From Mesopusillimonas faecipullorum (lineage in GTDB: Bacteria > Pseudomonadota > Gammaproteobacteria > Burkholderiales > Burkholderiaceae_B), in NCBI RefSeq assembly GCF_020539505.1, contig NZ_JACDXW010000005.1, forward strand, positions 248,001 through 312,000: a DNA stretch of 64,000 nt, written 5' to 3'. The translations under genes and the position numbers were made by a program. Below are positions 43,683 to 53,612 of this stretch, in pieces. Below the pieces are notes generated by a model. The model was not told the origin of the DNA. It was given only the letters and a program-made list of their open reading frames with translations, and searched no databases. The number at the start of each line of letters is the position of its first letter. Position 1 is the first letter of the stretch.

Positions 43683-44321
43683 TCAAGGTTGATAATCCGG
43701 TTGCTGAGCCGGTGCCGCGCGTTGGAAAGCGGGCAAGGCCGAGCAGTGTTCATACACTGCCAGCACGCGGGGAAATGCCGAGAGGTCGCAGCCCATGCGC
43801 TGGGCATTGACCACCTGGGGCACCAGGCAGCAATCCGCCAGCGAAACCTGGTCGCCCACGCAATAGTTACCCGAACCGACACGCTCAAGCAATTGCTCCA
43901 GCCCGCCAAAGCCTTCTGCTATCCAATGCGCGTACCACGCGTTCTTGGCTTCTTCGCTGACGCCGAGTTCCTTGACCAAATAACGCAAGACGCGCAAGTT
44001 GTTCAGCGGATGCATGTCGCAAGAAATCAGGTTAGAGATTTCAAGCACGCGTGCACGCTGCTGCAGATCTTGAGGAATCAAGCGAGGCTCGGGATACTTG
44101 GCATCAAGGTAGTCGATGATGGCCATGGACTGACCCAAGCTGAAACCTTCGTCCTGCAGCAGGGGAACACCGCCGGCGGGATTCTTTTTCAGATACTCGG
44201 GCGCCTTGTGCTCGAGTACGCGGATATTGACGGGATTAAGCGTGACATCCAGGCCTTTGAGCGCCAGGGCAATACGCACCCGGTACGAGGTAGAGCTGTT
44301 GAAGAAACTGTACAGTTCCAT
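43683..44321 (-). CDS. mhbI: Maleylpyruvate isomerase, glutathione-dependent (zeta-class GST)
   Basis: The 212-residue protein is a zeta-class glutathione transferase with the active-site motif SSTSYRVRIALALKG (residues 9-23), NPAGGVPLLQDEG and SMAIIDYLD for glutathione binding. It isomerises maleylpyruvate to fumarylpyruvate. The homologous maleylacetoacetate isomerase acts in tyrosine breakdown, but the gentisate genes on both sides decide for maleylpyruvate. It lies four bases after the hydrolase gene. Confidence 0.92.
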   Translation of the reverse strand: MELYSFFNSSTSYRVRIALALKGLDVTLNPVNIRVLEHKAPEYLKKNPAGGVPLLQDEGFSLGQSMAIIDYLDAKYPEPRLIPQDLQQRARVLEISNLISCDMHPLNNLRVLRYLVKELGVSEEAKNAWYAHWIAEGFGGLEQLLERVGSGNYCVGDQVSLADCCLVPQVVNAQRMGCDLSAFPRVLAVYEHCSALPAFQRAAPAQQPDYQP

Positions 44322-44325
44322 CGCC

Positions 44326-45024
44326 TTACACCACTTTGACGGACAAAGTACCCAGGCCTTCCACCGAGCCCACCATCAGGTCGCCAGCAACCACAGCGCC
44401 CACGCCTTCGGGCGTGCCGGTGTAGATCAGGTCGCCCGGTTCCAGACGGAAGAACTTGGACAGGTAGCTGACCGTTTCGGCAACCGACCAGATCAGTTTG
44501 TCGATGCTGCTGTCTTGCTTGGTTTCGCCGTTGACGTCCAGATGGATGTTGGCTTTTTCGAGATGACCGCTTTGCGCCACGGGATACAGTGGGCCGATAG
44601 GCGCGCTTTCGTCGAAAGCCTTGCCGATTTCCCAAGGACGACCGGCTTCACGCATTTTCATTTGCAAGTCGCGGCGCGTCATGTCCAGACCCACTGCATA
44701 GCCCCACACGTGCTCAAGCGCGCTTTCGAGGGGAATGTCGGAACCGCCCTTGCCAATCGCGGCAACGAGTTCGATTTCGTAATGGTAGTTCTTGGTTTCT
44801 GCTGGGTAGGCAACCTCAAGCGTGCTGCCTTCAGCCACGGGAATCACCGCATCAGCGGGCTTGCAGAAGAAGAATGGTGGTTCGCGATCGGGATCGAAGC
44901 CCATTTCGCGGGCATGCGCAGCATAGTTGCGGCCTACGCAATAAACGCGACGCACGGGAAAGGTGTCTTCGCTGCCCTTGACGGGAACGGCAACGATGGC
45001 GGGGGGATTCACGACGTAAGACAT
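44326..45024 (-). CDS. mhbH: Fumarylpyruvate hydrolase (FAH family protein 3)
   Basis: The 232-residue single-domain FAH protein has RRVYCVGRNYAAHAREMG, the E-X-E metal motif (YEIELVAAIGKGG) and DMTRRDLQ. It splits fumarylpyruvate into fumarate and pyruvate, the last step of the gentisate pathway. The short length is typical of this group and sets it apart from FAH1 and FAH2 in the window. Confidence 0.92.
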   Translation of the reverse strand: MSYVVNPPAIVAVPVKGSEDTFPVRRVYCVGRNYAAHAREMGFDPDREPPFFFCKPADAVIPVAEGSTLEVAYPAETKNYHYEIELVAAIGKGGSDIPLESALEHVWGYAVGLDMTRRDLQMKMREAGRPWEIGKAFDESAPIGPLYPVAQSGHLEKANIHLDVNGETKQDSSIDKLIWSVAETVSYLSKFFRLEPGDLIYTGTPEGVGAVVAGDLMVGSVEGLGTLSVKVV

Positions 45025-45156
45025 GGATGGCTTCTCGCTCTAATGAAGGTGTGAGGTACGTATTGGGCAGAACACAACTGCCTATGGCTGGCATCGCGCC
45101 GGCCAAGTCTCCGGGGTGGGCGCGATGCAGACCTGTGCCTACGGGCACCAAGCAGT

Positions 45157-46212
45157 CTAATCCAGGCGTTGCTCGCGCAACAAGCCGATGGCGTCCTGGA
45201 TGGGACGATCGGAGTAACTGAACAGCACGGCGTCTTCGGTTTTAGCCGATAAACGCACCGTTACCCAAGAAGGGACAACAAAGACGTCGCGCGGCGTGAA
45301 CTCGAAAACCTGATCGCCGATGTAAGCGGTGCCACTGCCCTCGACCACGCAAAACACCGTGGCGTCGGTCGTGCGGTAGGCCTTGCCTTCAAAGCCTTTA
45401 GGCAACACTTGCATGAAAGTGGCGATGGTGGCCATGGCATAGCCACCCGTTACCGGGTTCACGTAACGCAGTTTAATACCATCCCAGGGATCGCATTCAC
45501 CACCACGCGCCAAGGTGTACAAGGCTTCGCGAGTGCGATCGTAAGGGTAGTTGAAGATAGGTGAGGTGTGCCCGCCCTTGACATGGCGGACAGGCAGCAT
45601 ATTGGCACCGTAGCGCGCCAGGCTGTCGCCTTCGGGCCGCGTAATCGGTTGCTCAGCCTCGGGATAGTTTTCGGCAAAGCCGGTGCCCAGGCTACGTATA
45701 TAGGGAATGTCCAGGCCGTCCAGCCACACCACAGGTTCGCCGCCTTCGACTACGGGCTTATTGCCATGGTCGTGCCACGTCCAGGAGGGGGTGATGATGA
45801 AGTCGCCGGGGTGCATGGTGGTGCGCTCGCCATTGACTGCCGTATAGGCGCCTGAACCCTCTACAATGAAACGCAGAGCTGACTGCACATGGCGATGGCT
45901 AGGGGCGATTTCACCGGGCAGAATCAGTTGCAGGCCGGCGTATAGCGTGGTGGTGATGGCCGCTTGCCCGCGCAGCCCGGGGTTCTCAAGAATCAATACG
46001 CGCCGAACAGCCTCTTCGGCGGTAATCAGCTCGCCGGCTTGCATGATGTCGTCACGCACTTCGTTGTAACGCCACATGAAAGGCACGCAGGCCGTCATGG
46101 GATATGCAGGGACCAAGGCGTGCAGCGACTCCCACAAGGGGGTCATGTCCTTTTTGTCGATGCGCGCGTAATAGGCGGCGCGCTCGGCCTGGTAGCTGGC
46201 AACTTCGCTCAT
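45157..46212 (-). CDS. mhbD: Gentisate 1,2-dioxygenase
   Basis: The 351-residue bicupin opens gentisate between carboxyl and hydroxyl groups to maleylpyruvate. The Fe(II) ligands are in [12 protein letters not shown] (HXH) and TWHDHGN. The C-terminal cupin has lost its metal residues, as in classical gentisate dioxygenases. It is the first gene of the operon (dioxygenase, hydrolase, isomerase, hydroxylase). It is only distantly similar to the bicupin at 26.7 kb. Confidence 0.93.
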   Translation of the reverse strand: MSEVASYQAERAAYYARIDKKDMTPLWESLHALVPAYPMTACVPFMWRYNEVRDDIMQAGELITAEEAVRRVLILENPGLRGQAAITTTLYAGLQLILPGEIAPSHRHVQSALRFIVEGSGAYTAVNGERTTMHPGDFIITPSWTWHDHGNKPVVEGGEPVVWLDGLDIPYIRSLGTGFAENYPEAEQPITRPEGDSLARYGANMLPVRHVKGGHTSPIFNYPYDRTREALYTLARGGECDPWDGIKLRYVNPVTGGYAMATIATFMQVLPKGFEGKAYRTTDATVFCVVEGSGTAYIGDQVFEFTPRDVFVVPSWVTVRLSAKTEDAVLFSYSDRPIQDAIGLLREQRLD

Positions 46213-46369
46213 CCCGATACCTCTTGAGTGCTATGTTGGGGCGGCCTCGACGAAACAAGCGTCGACCAAGCCGTTGGCATACCCCATTATGCCCAGGCAG
46301 CTATATAACAGCCAATGAACAATTTGCATTATTCATATTTATTTTTATATACCTCAAGGCTTCAGCATA

Positions 46370-46385
46370 TGCATTGTGCAATGCA
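46370..46385. promoter_or_regulatory. Candidate operator of the gentisate operon
   Basis: TGCATTG-TG-CAATGCA is a perfect 7-bp inverted repeat in the 185-base gap upstream of gentisate dioxygenase (46213-46397). The gap also holds an AT-rich stretch at 46315-46355 suited to a promoter. The size fits a MarR-, IclR- or GntR-type dimer. No regulator gene is next to the operon. The gap shows nothing else. Confidence 0.4.
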
Positions 46386-46397
46386 ATAAACAGAGGC

Positions 46398-47318
46398 TTA
46401 TGCCTGTTGAGGCAGGGGGTGAAGCCGCGTAGAGGGACCAGCTTTCAGTAGTTGCCCCGGCAATTCATGCCCCACCAGTGCCGGTAAGGTGGCAGCCGCA
46501 GCCAACAGGCGTTCAAGATCTACCCCGGTCTGGCACCCCATGGCTTGAAACATATGAACGAGGTCTTCAGTACATACGTTGCCGCTGGCGCCGGGCGCAT
46601 AAGGGCAGCCTCCCAACCCACCCAGGGAAGCATCAAAATGACGAATACCGGTTTGCCAGGCTGCCAAGGCATTGGCCAGCCCCATGCCGCGGGTATCGTG
46701 AAAATGAACCGTCACGGTCAGTTCGGGCCAACGGGCCAACACGGCTTCGCACAAGTGGGCCACTTGGGTAGGGTTGGCCATCCCAGTGGTGTCGCACAAA
46801 GAGACTCCCTGCATACCCATGTCGGCAAATTCGCCCACTCGCTGCAATACGAGCTCTGGGGGTACGGCGCCTTCAAAGGGGCAACCGAAGGCCGTCGACA
46901 ACGATGCGTTCAGCATGGCGTGGCCCGTGGCTTGGGCGGCAATGGCACGAAACTGTGCCAGGGATTGCTCGGGCGTCATGCGCAGGTTGGCGAGGTTATG
47001 GCTGGCACTGGCCGACATGAACACATTGATTTCATCGACCTTACAGTCCAAGGCCCTTTCACAACCGCGCGCATTAGGCACCAGCGCCGCGTAGATAACA
47101 CCGGGTATACGGTCGATTTCGCACATGACGACTTCGGCGTCGGCCAAAGCCGGAATGGCCCGGGGCGAGGTAAAAGACGTGACCTCAATTTTCGACAGGC
47201 CAGTCAGACTCAATGCGTTGATCAGGCGGATTTTGTCTTCGGTGGGGATGAAACGCGGCTCAATCTGAAAGCCATCACGCACAGAGACTTCTTGTATGAA
47301 CAAACGGTCTTTCATCAT
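46398..47318 (-). CDS. HMG-CoA lyase-like protein (HMGL family)
   Basis: The 306-residue TIM-barrel enzyme has the HMGL family features: VSVRDGFQIEP (catalytic Arg-Asp, metal Asp), TSFTSPRAIP, the metal-binding HFHDTRGMGLANA and the catalytic-loop Cys in GGLGGCPYAPGASGN. It should cleave a 3-hydroxy-3-methyl-acyl-CoA such as HMG-CoA or citramalyl-CoA. The CoA-transferase gene just upstream likely supplies the CoA ester. ATG at 47318 or 47315. Confidence 0.88.
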   Translation of the reverse strand: MMKDRLFIQEVSVRDGFQIEPRFIPTEDKIRLINALSLTGLSKIEVTSFTSPRAIPALADAEVVMCEIDRIPGVIYAALVPNARGCERALDCKVDEINVFMSASASHNLANLRMTPEQSLAQFRAIAAQATGHAMLNASLSTAFGCPFEGAVPPELVLQRVGEFADMGMQGVSLCDTTGMANPTQVAHLCEAVLARWPELTVTVHFHDTRGMGLANALAAWQTGIRHFDASLGGLGGCPYAPGASGNVCTEDLVHMFQAMGCQTGVDLERLLAAAATLPALVGHELPGQLLKAGPSTRLHPLPQQA

Positions 47319-47355
47319 TTCTGCTCTCGTATTTCCCCTGGTTGTTCAGCGTCGC

Positions 47356-48579
47356 TCAGGCCAAGCCGGCTTCGCGCAACTGCGCCAGCTGCTCTTTGGT
47401 GACACCGATGCGGTCCAGCACTTCTTGCGTGTGCTGGCCCAGCTCGGGGCCTACCCATCGCGTGCGGCCCGGCGTGGCACTCAGTTTGGGCACAATGCCC
47501 GGCACGGCCAAGATCTGGCCGTCGGGTAGGGGCATCTCTTGGATCATGTCGCGGGCGCGGTAATGCAAATCTTCGTAGATATCTTTGGCGGTGTAAATGC
47601 GCCCAGCCGGCACGGCGGCGCCCTCCAGAGTCGACAATATGGTCTCTAGGGGCAGGCCAGCCGCCCATTCGCCTATGGCACCATCGATGCGCTCGGTATG
47701 CCTTGCACGGCCATCGTTGTGCGCCAGTTCAGGGTCGTCTGCCAGGTCTTGCCTGCCCATGGCACGCGCCAGACGCTGGAAAATGGCATCACCATTACCA
47801 GCAATGGCAACGTAGTGCCCGTCTTGGCTAAGGTAGGTATTAGAGGGCACGATGCCCGGCAACGCCGAACCTGTGCGTTCGCGTATATGACCCAGCATGG
47901 CGTACTCGGGCAACAGGCTTTCCATGACCGCAAAAATGGATTCATACAAGGCCACATCCACCACCTGCCCTTTGCCGCCATTCACATTGCGATGGTGCAA
48001 AGCAATCATGGCGCCCACCATGCCATATAGCGACGCCAGGGTGTCGCCCAGGCTGACGCCAGTGCGTACCGGCGCACGATCGGGGTAGCCCGAAACATAG
48101 CGCAGCCCAGCCATGCATTCCGCAATAGCGGCAAAGCCGGGGCGCTCTCGATAAGGGCCGGTTTGGCCATACCCCGAGATGCGCAGCATGATCAGGCCCG
48201 GATTGCGCTCGGACAACGGCTCCCAACCCAAGCCCCATTTTTCCAGTGTGCCGGGGCGAAAATTCTCAACCAAAATATCGGCCTCGGCCGCCAGTTCGCG
48301 CACAATCTGCTGGCCTTGTTCGGCGCGCAAATCCAGTGCCACAGATTTTTTATTGCGGCTTTGCACATACCACCATAACGAGGTGCCTTTGTGCAGCTTG
48401 CGCCATTTGCGCAAAGGGTCGCCTTGTCCCGGCGGTTCGATCTTGATGACCTCGGCGCCAAACTGCGCCAATAAAGAGCTGGCGTAAGGCCCGGCAATCA
48501 GCGAGCCAAGCTCCAGCACCTTGAGGCCCGCTAGCGGCAGGGGGGAATCCTGAGGAGAATCGGCTTGAGCAGAAGACAT
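47356..48579 (-). CDS. Class III CoA-transferase (CaiB/BaiF family)
   Basis: The 407-residue protein has the family opening PLAGLKVLELGSLIAGPYASSLLAQFGAEVIKIE-like motif, the RNKKSVALDL segment and the catalytic Asp in GVSLGDTLASLYG. It moves CoA between acids, usually from succinyl-CoA. With the lyase it would activate and split a dicarboxylic hydroxy acid. Acceptor unknown; 3-hydroxy-3-methylglutarate, citramalate and itaconate-type acids are options. Confidence 0.9.
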   Translation of the reverse strand: MSSAQADSPQDSPLPLAGLKVLELGSLIAGPYASSLLAQFGAEVIKIEPPGQGDPLRKWRKLHKGTSLWWYVQSRNKKSVALDLRAEQGQQIVRELAAEADILVENFRPGTLEKWGLGWEPLSERNPGLIMLRISGYGQTGPYRERPGFAAIAECMAGLRYVSGYPDRAPVRTGVSLGDTLASLYGMVGAMIALHHRNVNGGKGQVVDVALYESIFAVMESLLPEYAMLGHIRERTGSALPGIVPSNTYLSQDGHYVAIAGNGDAIFQRLARAMGRQDLADDPELAHNDGRARHTERIDGAIGEWAAGLPLETILSTLEGAAVPAGRIYTAKDIYEDLHYRARDMIQEMPLPDGQILAVPGIVPKLSATPGRTRWVGPELGQHTQEVLDRIGVTKEQLAQLREAGLA

Positions 48580-48648
48580 ATCATCACCTGGCAGAACGAA
48601 GTCGCTGCCTATGATACGCCAAGAAAAATAGGCAAAGCAGGCCCGGCC

Positions 48649-49395
48649 TCATCCACTTTGAAACATGACGGCGGTCATCAGCAAACCTATGACAATGACC
48701 GCCCCGCGCAACACTGGTGCCGGGATACGACGCGCCACACGCCCGCCCACGTAGCCCCCAAAAGTTGCCGCCACCAACATGATGCCAGCCTCACGCCAAG
48801 CGATCAGATCACCGAGCATATAGACGACGACTGAAACCGTAGTCAACACGCCGGAAAGCAGATTCTTCAGGCCATTCATGGTGTTCAGCTGCAAGGCGCC
48901 CGACATGCCCAACAAGGCCAGCAGCATGATGCCTATGCCGCCATTGAAGTAGCCGCCATAAATACTGACCAAAGCCAGCCCAAGGTACTGGACTACGGGA
49001 GAGGCACTGGAGCTGCGCTGATGGGGCTTGCGCACCAGCTTAGGTGCCAGCATGAACACCAGGGTTGCCGCCAGCAATAGCCATGGCACCGCCATACGGA
49101 AGGCCTCCGCAGGTGTAATGAGCAACAAAGCCGCGCCTGCTATACCCCCTGCTACCCCCAATAGACAAAATATGCGCAGCTGCGATGCGCTCACCTCACG
49201 CAGGTCTTCGCGAAAAGCCCAAGCCCCCGAGAAATACCCCGGCAGCAGCGCCAAGGTGCCGGAAGCATTGGCCACAGGCGGTGGCAAACCGACGTAAACA
49301 AGGGCGGGTAACGTCAGAAAACTGCCTCCGCCGGCGGCAGCGTTCAACATGCCGGCTGCAAAGGCAGCCGCCAGCAAAAGCAAGGTTTCCCACAT
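48649..49395 (-). CDS. TauE/SafE family permease
   Basis: The 248-residue protein has about eight membrane spans and the family's two GGGSFLT..P / GGYFNGGIGIM repeats. Members move small anions such as sulfite or sulfoacetate, some outward. It lies 69 bases upstream of the CoA-transferase gene on the same strand and may be part of that unit. Substrate not known. Confidence 0.87.
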   Translation of the reverse strand: MWETLLLLAAAFAAGMLNAAAGGGSFLTLPALVYVGLPPPVANASGTLALLPGYFSGAWAFREDLREVSASQLRIFCLLGVAGGIAGAALLLITPAEAFRMAVPWLLLAATLVFMLAPKLVRKPHQRSSSASPVVQYLGLALVSIYGGYFNGGIGIMLLALLGMSGALQLNTMNGLKNLLSGVLTTVSVVVYMLGDLIAWREAGIMLVAATFGGYVGGRVARRIPAPVLRGAVIVIGLLMTAVMFQSG

Positions 49396-49475
49396 GGCTG
49401 AGCGTTAAAAGTAGATGTGGCCCAAGGTTAACCCAAACGCAAGACAAAGCGTCTACGGCAAGCCCATAAGCAAAA

Positions 49476-49500
49476 CCCCCAGCTTGCAAGCAAGCGGGGG
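49476..49500 (-). terminator. Terminator after rpsQ
   Basis: CCCCC and GCTTG pair with CAAGC and GGGGG around a 4-base loop with one mismatch; on the minus strand TTTT follows. It lies 46 bases after the rpsQ stop and ends the ribosomal operon there. Confidence 0.75.
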
Positions 49501-49545
49501 GTTGAGTACTGCATAGCTTGGCCGCCTAGACAGCCGCGCTAGAAC

Positions 49546-49824
49546 TTAGATGACGCGTGCCGCTTCGAGCAGACGCACCACCGACCACGACTTGTCGCGG
49601 CTGATGGGACGACCTTCGGCGATTTCGACGGTGTCACCTTCGTTGTACTGGTTGGCTTCGTCGTGAGCCTTGTACTTGTTGGATCGGATGACGATCTTAC
49701 CGTACACAGGATGCTTGACGCGACGCTCGACACTAACGACAACCGTCTTGTCCATCTTGTTGCTGACGACCTTGCCCACCAGCGTACGCTGGCGCTTGGC
49801 CGGCTGAGTTTGGGTTTCGCTCAT
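49546..49824 (-). CDS. rpsQ: 30S ribosomal protein S17
   Basis: S17 is a small-subunit assembly protein that binds 16S rRNA. The sequence has the S17 pattern [25 protein letters not shown] and [18 protein letters not shown]. The ATG at 49824 (MSETQTQ) is preferred over an in-frame ATG at 49830 because the latter is too close to the ribosome site. It is the last gene of the operon; rplN, its usual neighbour, does not follow. Confidence 0.97.
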   Translation of the reverse strand: MSETQTQPAKRQRTLVGKVVSNKMDKTVVVSVERRVKHPVYGKIVIRSNKYKAHDEANQYNEGDTVEIAEGRPISRDKSWSVVRLLEAARVI

Positions 49825-49826
49825 GA

Positions 49827-50018
49827 TCATTTACCTGCTTTTTCAGTCAGCAGTGTACGCACGCGAGCGATGTCGCGACGCACTTTGCCGATCTGGCTGG
49901 TGTTGGTAAGTTGCTGCGTGGCGCGCTGCATGCGCAGGCCAAACTGAGCCTTAAGCAGGCTTTCCAGTTCGGTCTGGAGCTCGGCTACGTCTTTGGTACG
50001 AAGTTCACTGGCTTTCAT
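49827..50018 (-). CDS. rpmC: 50S ribosomal protein L29
   Basis: The 63-residue protein has the L29 pattern [26 protein letters not shown]-like opening and the helical-hairpin [21 protein letters not shown]. It lies near the exit tunnel. It follows rplP after 11 bases and precedes rpsQ. Confidence 0.97.
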   Translation of the reverse strand: MKASELRTKDVAELQTELESLLKAQFGLRMQRATQQLTNTSQIGKVRRDIARVRTLLTEKAGK

Positions 50019-50029
50019 GATGTGACTCC

Positions 50030-50446
50030 TTAAGCACCGATGTGACGCGACACGAAGGTCATGCTGATGGGCAGCTTGGCCGCAGCCAGGCGGAATGCCT
50101 CACGCGCAACTTCTTCTGCAACGCCTTCAATTTCGTAAATCACCTTGCCCGGCTGGATCTCGGCGACCCAGTATTCCGGGTTACCTTTACCATTACCCAT
50201 ACGGACTTCGGCGGGCTTCTGCGAAATAGGCTTATCTGGGAACACACGGATCCAGATGCGGCCACCACGCTTGATGTGACGGTTGATCGCACGACGAGCA
50301 GATTCGATCTGGCGAGCGGTCAGGCGGCCACGACCGGTGGCCTTGAGACCGAACTCGCCGAAGGATACCTGAGCACCGCGAGTAGCCAGGCCGGTGTTAC
50401 GGCCTTTCTGCTCTTTGCGATATTTCCTGCGAGAGGGTTGCAACAT
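50030..50446 (-). CDS. rplP: 50S ribosomal protein L16
   Basis: The 138-residue protein starts [17 protein letters not shown] and carries the L16 motifs [16 protein letters not shown] and [22 protein letters not shown]. It helps shape the A-site tRNA pocket. The gene is two bases after rpsC. Confidence 0.98.
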   Translation of the reverse strand: MLQPSRRKYRKEQKGRNTGLATRGAQVSFGEFGLKATGRGRLTARQIESARRAINRHIKRGGRIWIRVFPDKPISQKPAEVRMGNGKGNPEYWVAEIQPGKVIYEIEGVAEEVAREAFRLAAAKLPISMTFVSRHIGA

Positions 50447-50448
50447 GT

Positions 50449-51237
50449 TTATTCTCCTTCAGGCGCTGGCGCAGAAGCGTCAGGCTTGCGGGATCCACGG
50501 CCACCACGACCGCCGGCTGGACGACGCCCTTCAGGACGGTCGCCACGAGGCGCACGACGAGGACGGCGCTCTTCTTCGCGCGGGGTGGTGTCAACGGGCA
50601 TTTCGCCGTTAGGCAGCATGTCGCCCTTGTAGACCCATACTTTGATGCCGATGATCCCGTAGGTCGTGTGGGCTTCGGACGTGCCGTATTCGATGTTAGC
50701 GCGCAGGGTGTGCAGGGGCACACGGCCTTCACGGTACCATTCGGTACGAGCGATCTCGATGCCGTTCAAACGACCAGAGCTCATGATCTTGATGCCCTGA
50801 GCGCCGAGGCGCATGGCGTTCTGCATGGCGCGCTTCATCGCACGACGGAACTGAATACGCTTTTCGAGCTGCTGGGCGATAGAATCGGCCACCAGTTGCG
50901 CATCGGTTTCCGGCTTGCGGATTTCTTCGATGTTGACGTGCACAGGCACGCCCATCAAACGCTGCAGATCAGCCTTCAGGCTTTCGATGTCTTCGCCGCG
51001 CTTGCCGATCACGACGCCAGGACGCGCAGAATAGATCGTAATACGAGCATTCTTTGCGGGGCGCTCGATGACGACACGACCAACGGACGCGTTCTTGAGC
51101 TTCTTTTTCAGGTACTCGCGCACGCGGATGTCTTCGGCCAGCATACCGCCGAAAGCTTTGTCGTCAGCGTACCAGCGGGAGCTCCAGTTGCGGTTGACCG
51201 CGAGACGGAACCCAATCGGGTGTACTTTCTGTCCCAT
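50449..51237 (-). CDS. rpsC: 30S ribosomal protein S3
   Basis: The 262-residue protein has the KH domain ([19 protein letters not shown]) and the C-terminal S3 domain ([14 protein letters not shown]). It then has a long Arg/Gly/Pro-rich tail of about 45 residues, typical of betaproteobacterial S3. It forms part of the mRNA entry channel. Confidence 0.98.
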   Translation of the reverse strand: MGQKVHPIGFRLAVNRNWSSRWYADDKAFGGMLAEDIRVREYLKKKLKNASVGRVVIERPAKNARITIYSARPGVVIGKRGEDIESLKADLQRLMGVPVHVNIEEIRKPETDAQLVADSIAQQLEKRIQFRRAMKRAMQNAMRLGAQGIKIMSSGRLNGIEIARTEWYREGRVPLHTLRANIEYGTSEAHTTYGIIGIKVWVYKGDMLPNGEMPVDTTPREEERRPRRAPRGDRPEGRRPAGGRGGRGSRKPDASAPAPEGE

Positions 51238-51246
51238 TCTGACTCC

Positions 51247-51576
51247 TTAAGCCCCGACTTTGACCACGATGTGGCAAGTCTGCTTTTCGATACGGTTGCC
51301 GCGGCCTTTGGCGCGGGCGGAAAAACGCTTCAGCGATTGGCCTTTGTCGACGTAGACGGTGGTGACCTTCAGTTCGTCGATATCGGCACCATCATTGTGC
51401 TCGGCGTTGGCAATTGCCGACTCGAGCGCTTTTTTCATGATGCCAGCCGCCTTCTTGGGCGTGAAGGTGAGGATATTCAGCGCGTGGGCCACCGACTTGC
51501 CACGGATTAAATCTGCGACCAGACGAACCTTCTGTGCTGAAATATGCACACCACGGATATTGGCTGTGGTTTCCAT
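51247..51576 (-). CDS. rplV: 50S ribosomal protein L22
   Basis: The 109-residue protein opens [27 protein letters not shown], standard for L22, and ends with the [20 protein letters not shown] tunnel-loop side. The beta-hairpin of L22 lines the exit tunnel and is a site of macrolide resistance changes in other bacteria; nothing unusual is seen. Confidence 0.98.
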   Translation of the reverse strand: METTANIRGVHISAQKVRLVADLIRGKSVAHALNILTFTPKKAAGIMKKALESAIANAEHNDGADIDELKVTTVYVDKGQSLKRFSARAKGRGNRIEKQTCHIVVKVGA

Positions 51577-51579
51577 CGC

Positions 51580-51855
51580 TTACCTCTTGGCCTTCTTGTC
51601 CGCTGCGTGGCCCTTGAACGTACGGGTCAGCGCGAACTCGCCGAGCTTGTGGCCGACCATGTTCTCGTTGATATAAACGGGAACGTGCTGGCGGCCATTG
51701 TGCACAGCAATCGTCAACCCGATGAACTCGGGCAGAATGGTGGAACGGCGGGACCAGGTCTTGATCGGCCGTTTCTCGTTGCCCGCGACGGCAGCATCGA
51801 TCTTCTTGATCAGATGTGCGTCGACAAATGGGCCTTTTTTGATCGAACGTGACAT
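51580..51855 (-). CDS. rpsS: 30S ribosomal protein S19
   Basis: The 91-residue protein has the S19 signature VDAHLIKKI and the conserved [20 protein letters not shown]. It lies in the head of the small subunit. It follows rplB by 12 bases and precedes rplV by three. Confidence 0.98.
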   Translation of the reverse strand: MSRSIKKGPFVDAHLIKKIDAAVAGNEKRPIKTWSRRSTILPEFIGLTIAVHNGRQHVPVYINENMVGHKLGEFALTRTFKGHAADKKAKR

Positions 51856-51867
51856 TGTGTTCGCCCC

Positions 51868-52695
51868 TTACTTGCGCTTGCGACGCGAGACAATCATGTT
51901 GTCCGTGCGCTTGTTACGACGGGTCCGGTAGCCCTTGGTGGGTGTACCCCATGGGCTGACGGGCTCACGGCCTTCGCCTGTGCGGCCTTCGCCACCACCG
52001 TGCGGGTGATCGACCGGGTTCATGGCCACACCGCGAACGGTGGGACGCACACCACGCCAGCGCACAGCGCCGGCCTTGCCGATTTGACGCAGGCTGTTCT
52101 CTTCGTTACCGACTTCACCAATGGTGGCGCGGCAATCGATGTGAACGCGACGGACTTCGCCGGAGCGCAGACGAACCTGAGCGTAGACGCCTTCACGGGC
52201 CAACAGCACGGCGGAAGCGCCGGCCGAACGGGCCATTTGGGCACCCTTGCCGGGTTGCAGCTCGATGCAGTGAATGGTTGCACCGACGGGGATGTTGCGG
52301 ATGGGCAGCGTGTTGCCGGCGCGGATGGGGGCATCCTTGCCAGAAACCAGCGTTGCACCCACTTCGAGACCGCGAGGAGCAATGATGTAACGACGTTCGC
52401 CGTCGGCGTAGCACAGCAAAGCAATGTGCGCCGTACGGTTAGGGTCGTATTCCAGACGTTCGACCTTGGCAACGATGCCGTCTTTGTTGCGACGGAAATC
52501 GATGACACGGTAGTGCTGCTTGTGACCGCCGCCACGATGGCGCACAGTGATGTGGCCATTGTTGTTGCGGCCCGAGCCGCGCGATTTCTTTTCGAGCAGG
52601 CCAGCGAAGGGGGCACCCTTGTGCAGATTGGGCGACACCACCTTGATCATGCTACGGCGGCCGGCGGAAGTAGGCTTGACTTTAACGAGAGCCAT
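51868..52695 (-). CDS. rplB: 50S ribosomal protein L2
   Basis: The 275-residue protein has the L2 core with [19 protein letters not shown], the C-terminal peptidyl-transferase-near segment [18 protein letters not shown] with the conserved His, and the basic tail. It starts directly after the rplW stop. Confidence 0.98.
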   Translation of the reverse strand: MALVKVKPTSAGRRSMIKVVSPNLHKGAPFAGLLEKKSRGSGRNNNGHITVRHRGGGHKQHYRVIDFRRNKDGIVAKVERLEYDPNRTAHIALLCYADGERRYIIAPRGLEVGATLVSGKDAPIRAGNTLPIRNIPVGATIHCIELQPGKGAQMARSAGASAVLLAREGVYAQVRLRSGEVRRVHIDCRATIGEVGNEENSLRQIGKAGAVRWRGVRPTVRGVAMNPVDHPHGGGEGRTGEGREPVSPWGTPTKGYRTRRNKRTDNMIVSRRKRK

Positions 52696-52992
52696 TTAGT
52701 TCACCTCCGTAAAGTCGAGTTCTTGGCCCGGCTTCAGGGTTACGTAGGCCTTGCGCACATTTTTGCGGCGACCAATGAAGCGACCGAAGCGCTTCTCTTT
52801 ACCCTTCTGGTTCAGGACCTGGACCGTTTCGACTTCAACCTTGAACAACAGTTCGACCGCAGCCTTGATTTCGGGCTTGGTGGCATCGGTAGCCACGCGC
52901 AAGGCGATCTGCTGGTTTTTGTCGGCAACGAACGTGGCCTTTTCGGTCACGATCGGGGCCAGAATGACTTGCATAAGACGTTCGGCGTTCAT
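52696..52992 (-). CDS. rplW: 50S ribosomal protein L23
   Basis: The 98-residue protein has the L23 pattern [18 protein letters not shown] and the [13 protein letters not shown]-like end near the tunnel exit, where chaperones and SRP dock. It overlaps rplD by four bases. Confidence 0.97.
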   Translation of the reverse strand: MNAERLMQVILAPIVTEKATFVADKNQQIALRVATDATKPEIKAAVELLFKVEVETVQVLNQKGKEKRFGRFIGRRKNVRKAYVTLKPGQELDFTEVN

Positions 52993-53609
52993 CCCAGCAT
53001 CTCCTCGAGTTGAGCGATAGCCGGCTTGGTGATCAGCACATTTTTGTAGTGGATCAACGAAAGCGGATCAGCGTAGCGCGATTCGACCACGGCAACGTGC
53101 GGCAGGTTGCGCGTAGCCAGGTAGAGGTTCTCGTCAACCGTGTCGGTGATGATCAAGACGGAATCCAGACCCATGCTCTTGAGCTTGGATGCGGCTTCTT
53201 TGGTCTTGGGCGTGTCGAGCAGGAAGCTGTCGACAACGGCGATGCGGTCTTCGCGGGCCAGTTGGGAGAGGATCGACCGGATGCCGGCGCGATACATCTT
53301 CTTGTTGACCTTTTGCGAGAAGTTCTCTTCGGGAGAATTCGGGAATATGCGACCACCCCCACGCCACAAGGGCGAGGACGTCATACCGGCGCGAGCGCGG
53401 CCCGTGCCTTTTTGACGCCAGGGTTTTTTGGTGCTGTGCTTGACTTCAGCGCGATCTTTCTGGGCGCGGTTGCCGCCACGGGCGTTGGCCTGGAAGGCCA
53501 CCACGACTTGGTGTACCAGCGCTTCGTTGAAATCGCGACCAAAAACGGTGTCGGGGGCCTGGATCGTCGAGGACGATTGACCTTGGTCGTTCAGGAGCTT
53601 GAGTTCCAT
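52989..53609 (-). CDS. rplD: 50S ribosomal protein L4
   Basis: The 206-residue protein has the long L4 loop ([25 protein letters not shown]) that reaches the tunnel. In E. coli, L4 represses its own operon by acting on the leader upstream of rpsJ; here rpsJ is not upstream, so the control site, if any, should be in the rplC leader. Confidence 0.98.
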   Translation of the reverse strand: MELKLLNDQGQSSSTIQAPDTVFGRDFNEALVHQVVVAFQANARGGNRAQKDRAEVKHSTKKPWRQKGTGRARAGMTSSPLWRGGGRIFPNSPEENFSQKVNKKMYRAGIRSILSQLAREDRIAVVDSFLLDTPKTKEAASKLKSMGLDSVLIITDTVDENLYLATRNLPHVAVVESRYADPLSLIHYKNVLITKPAIAQLEEMLG

Positions 53610-53612
53610 GGA

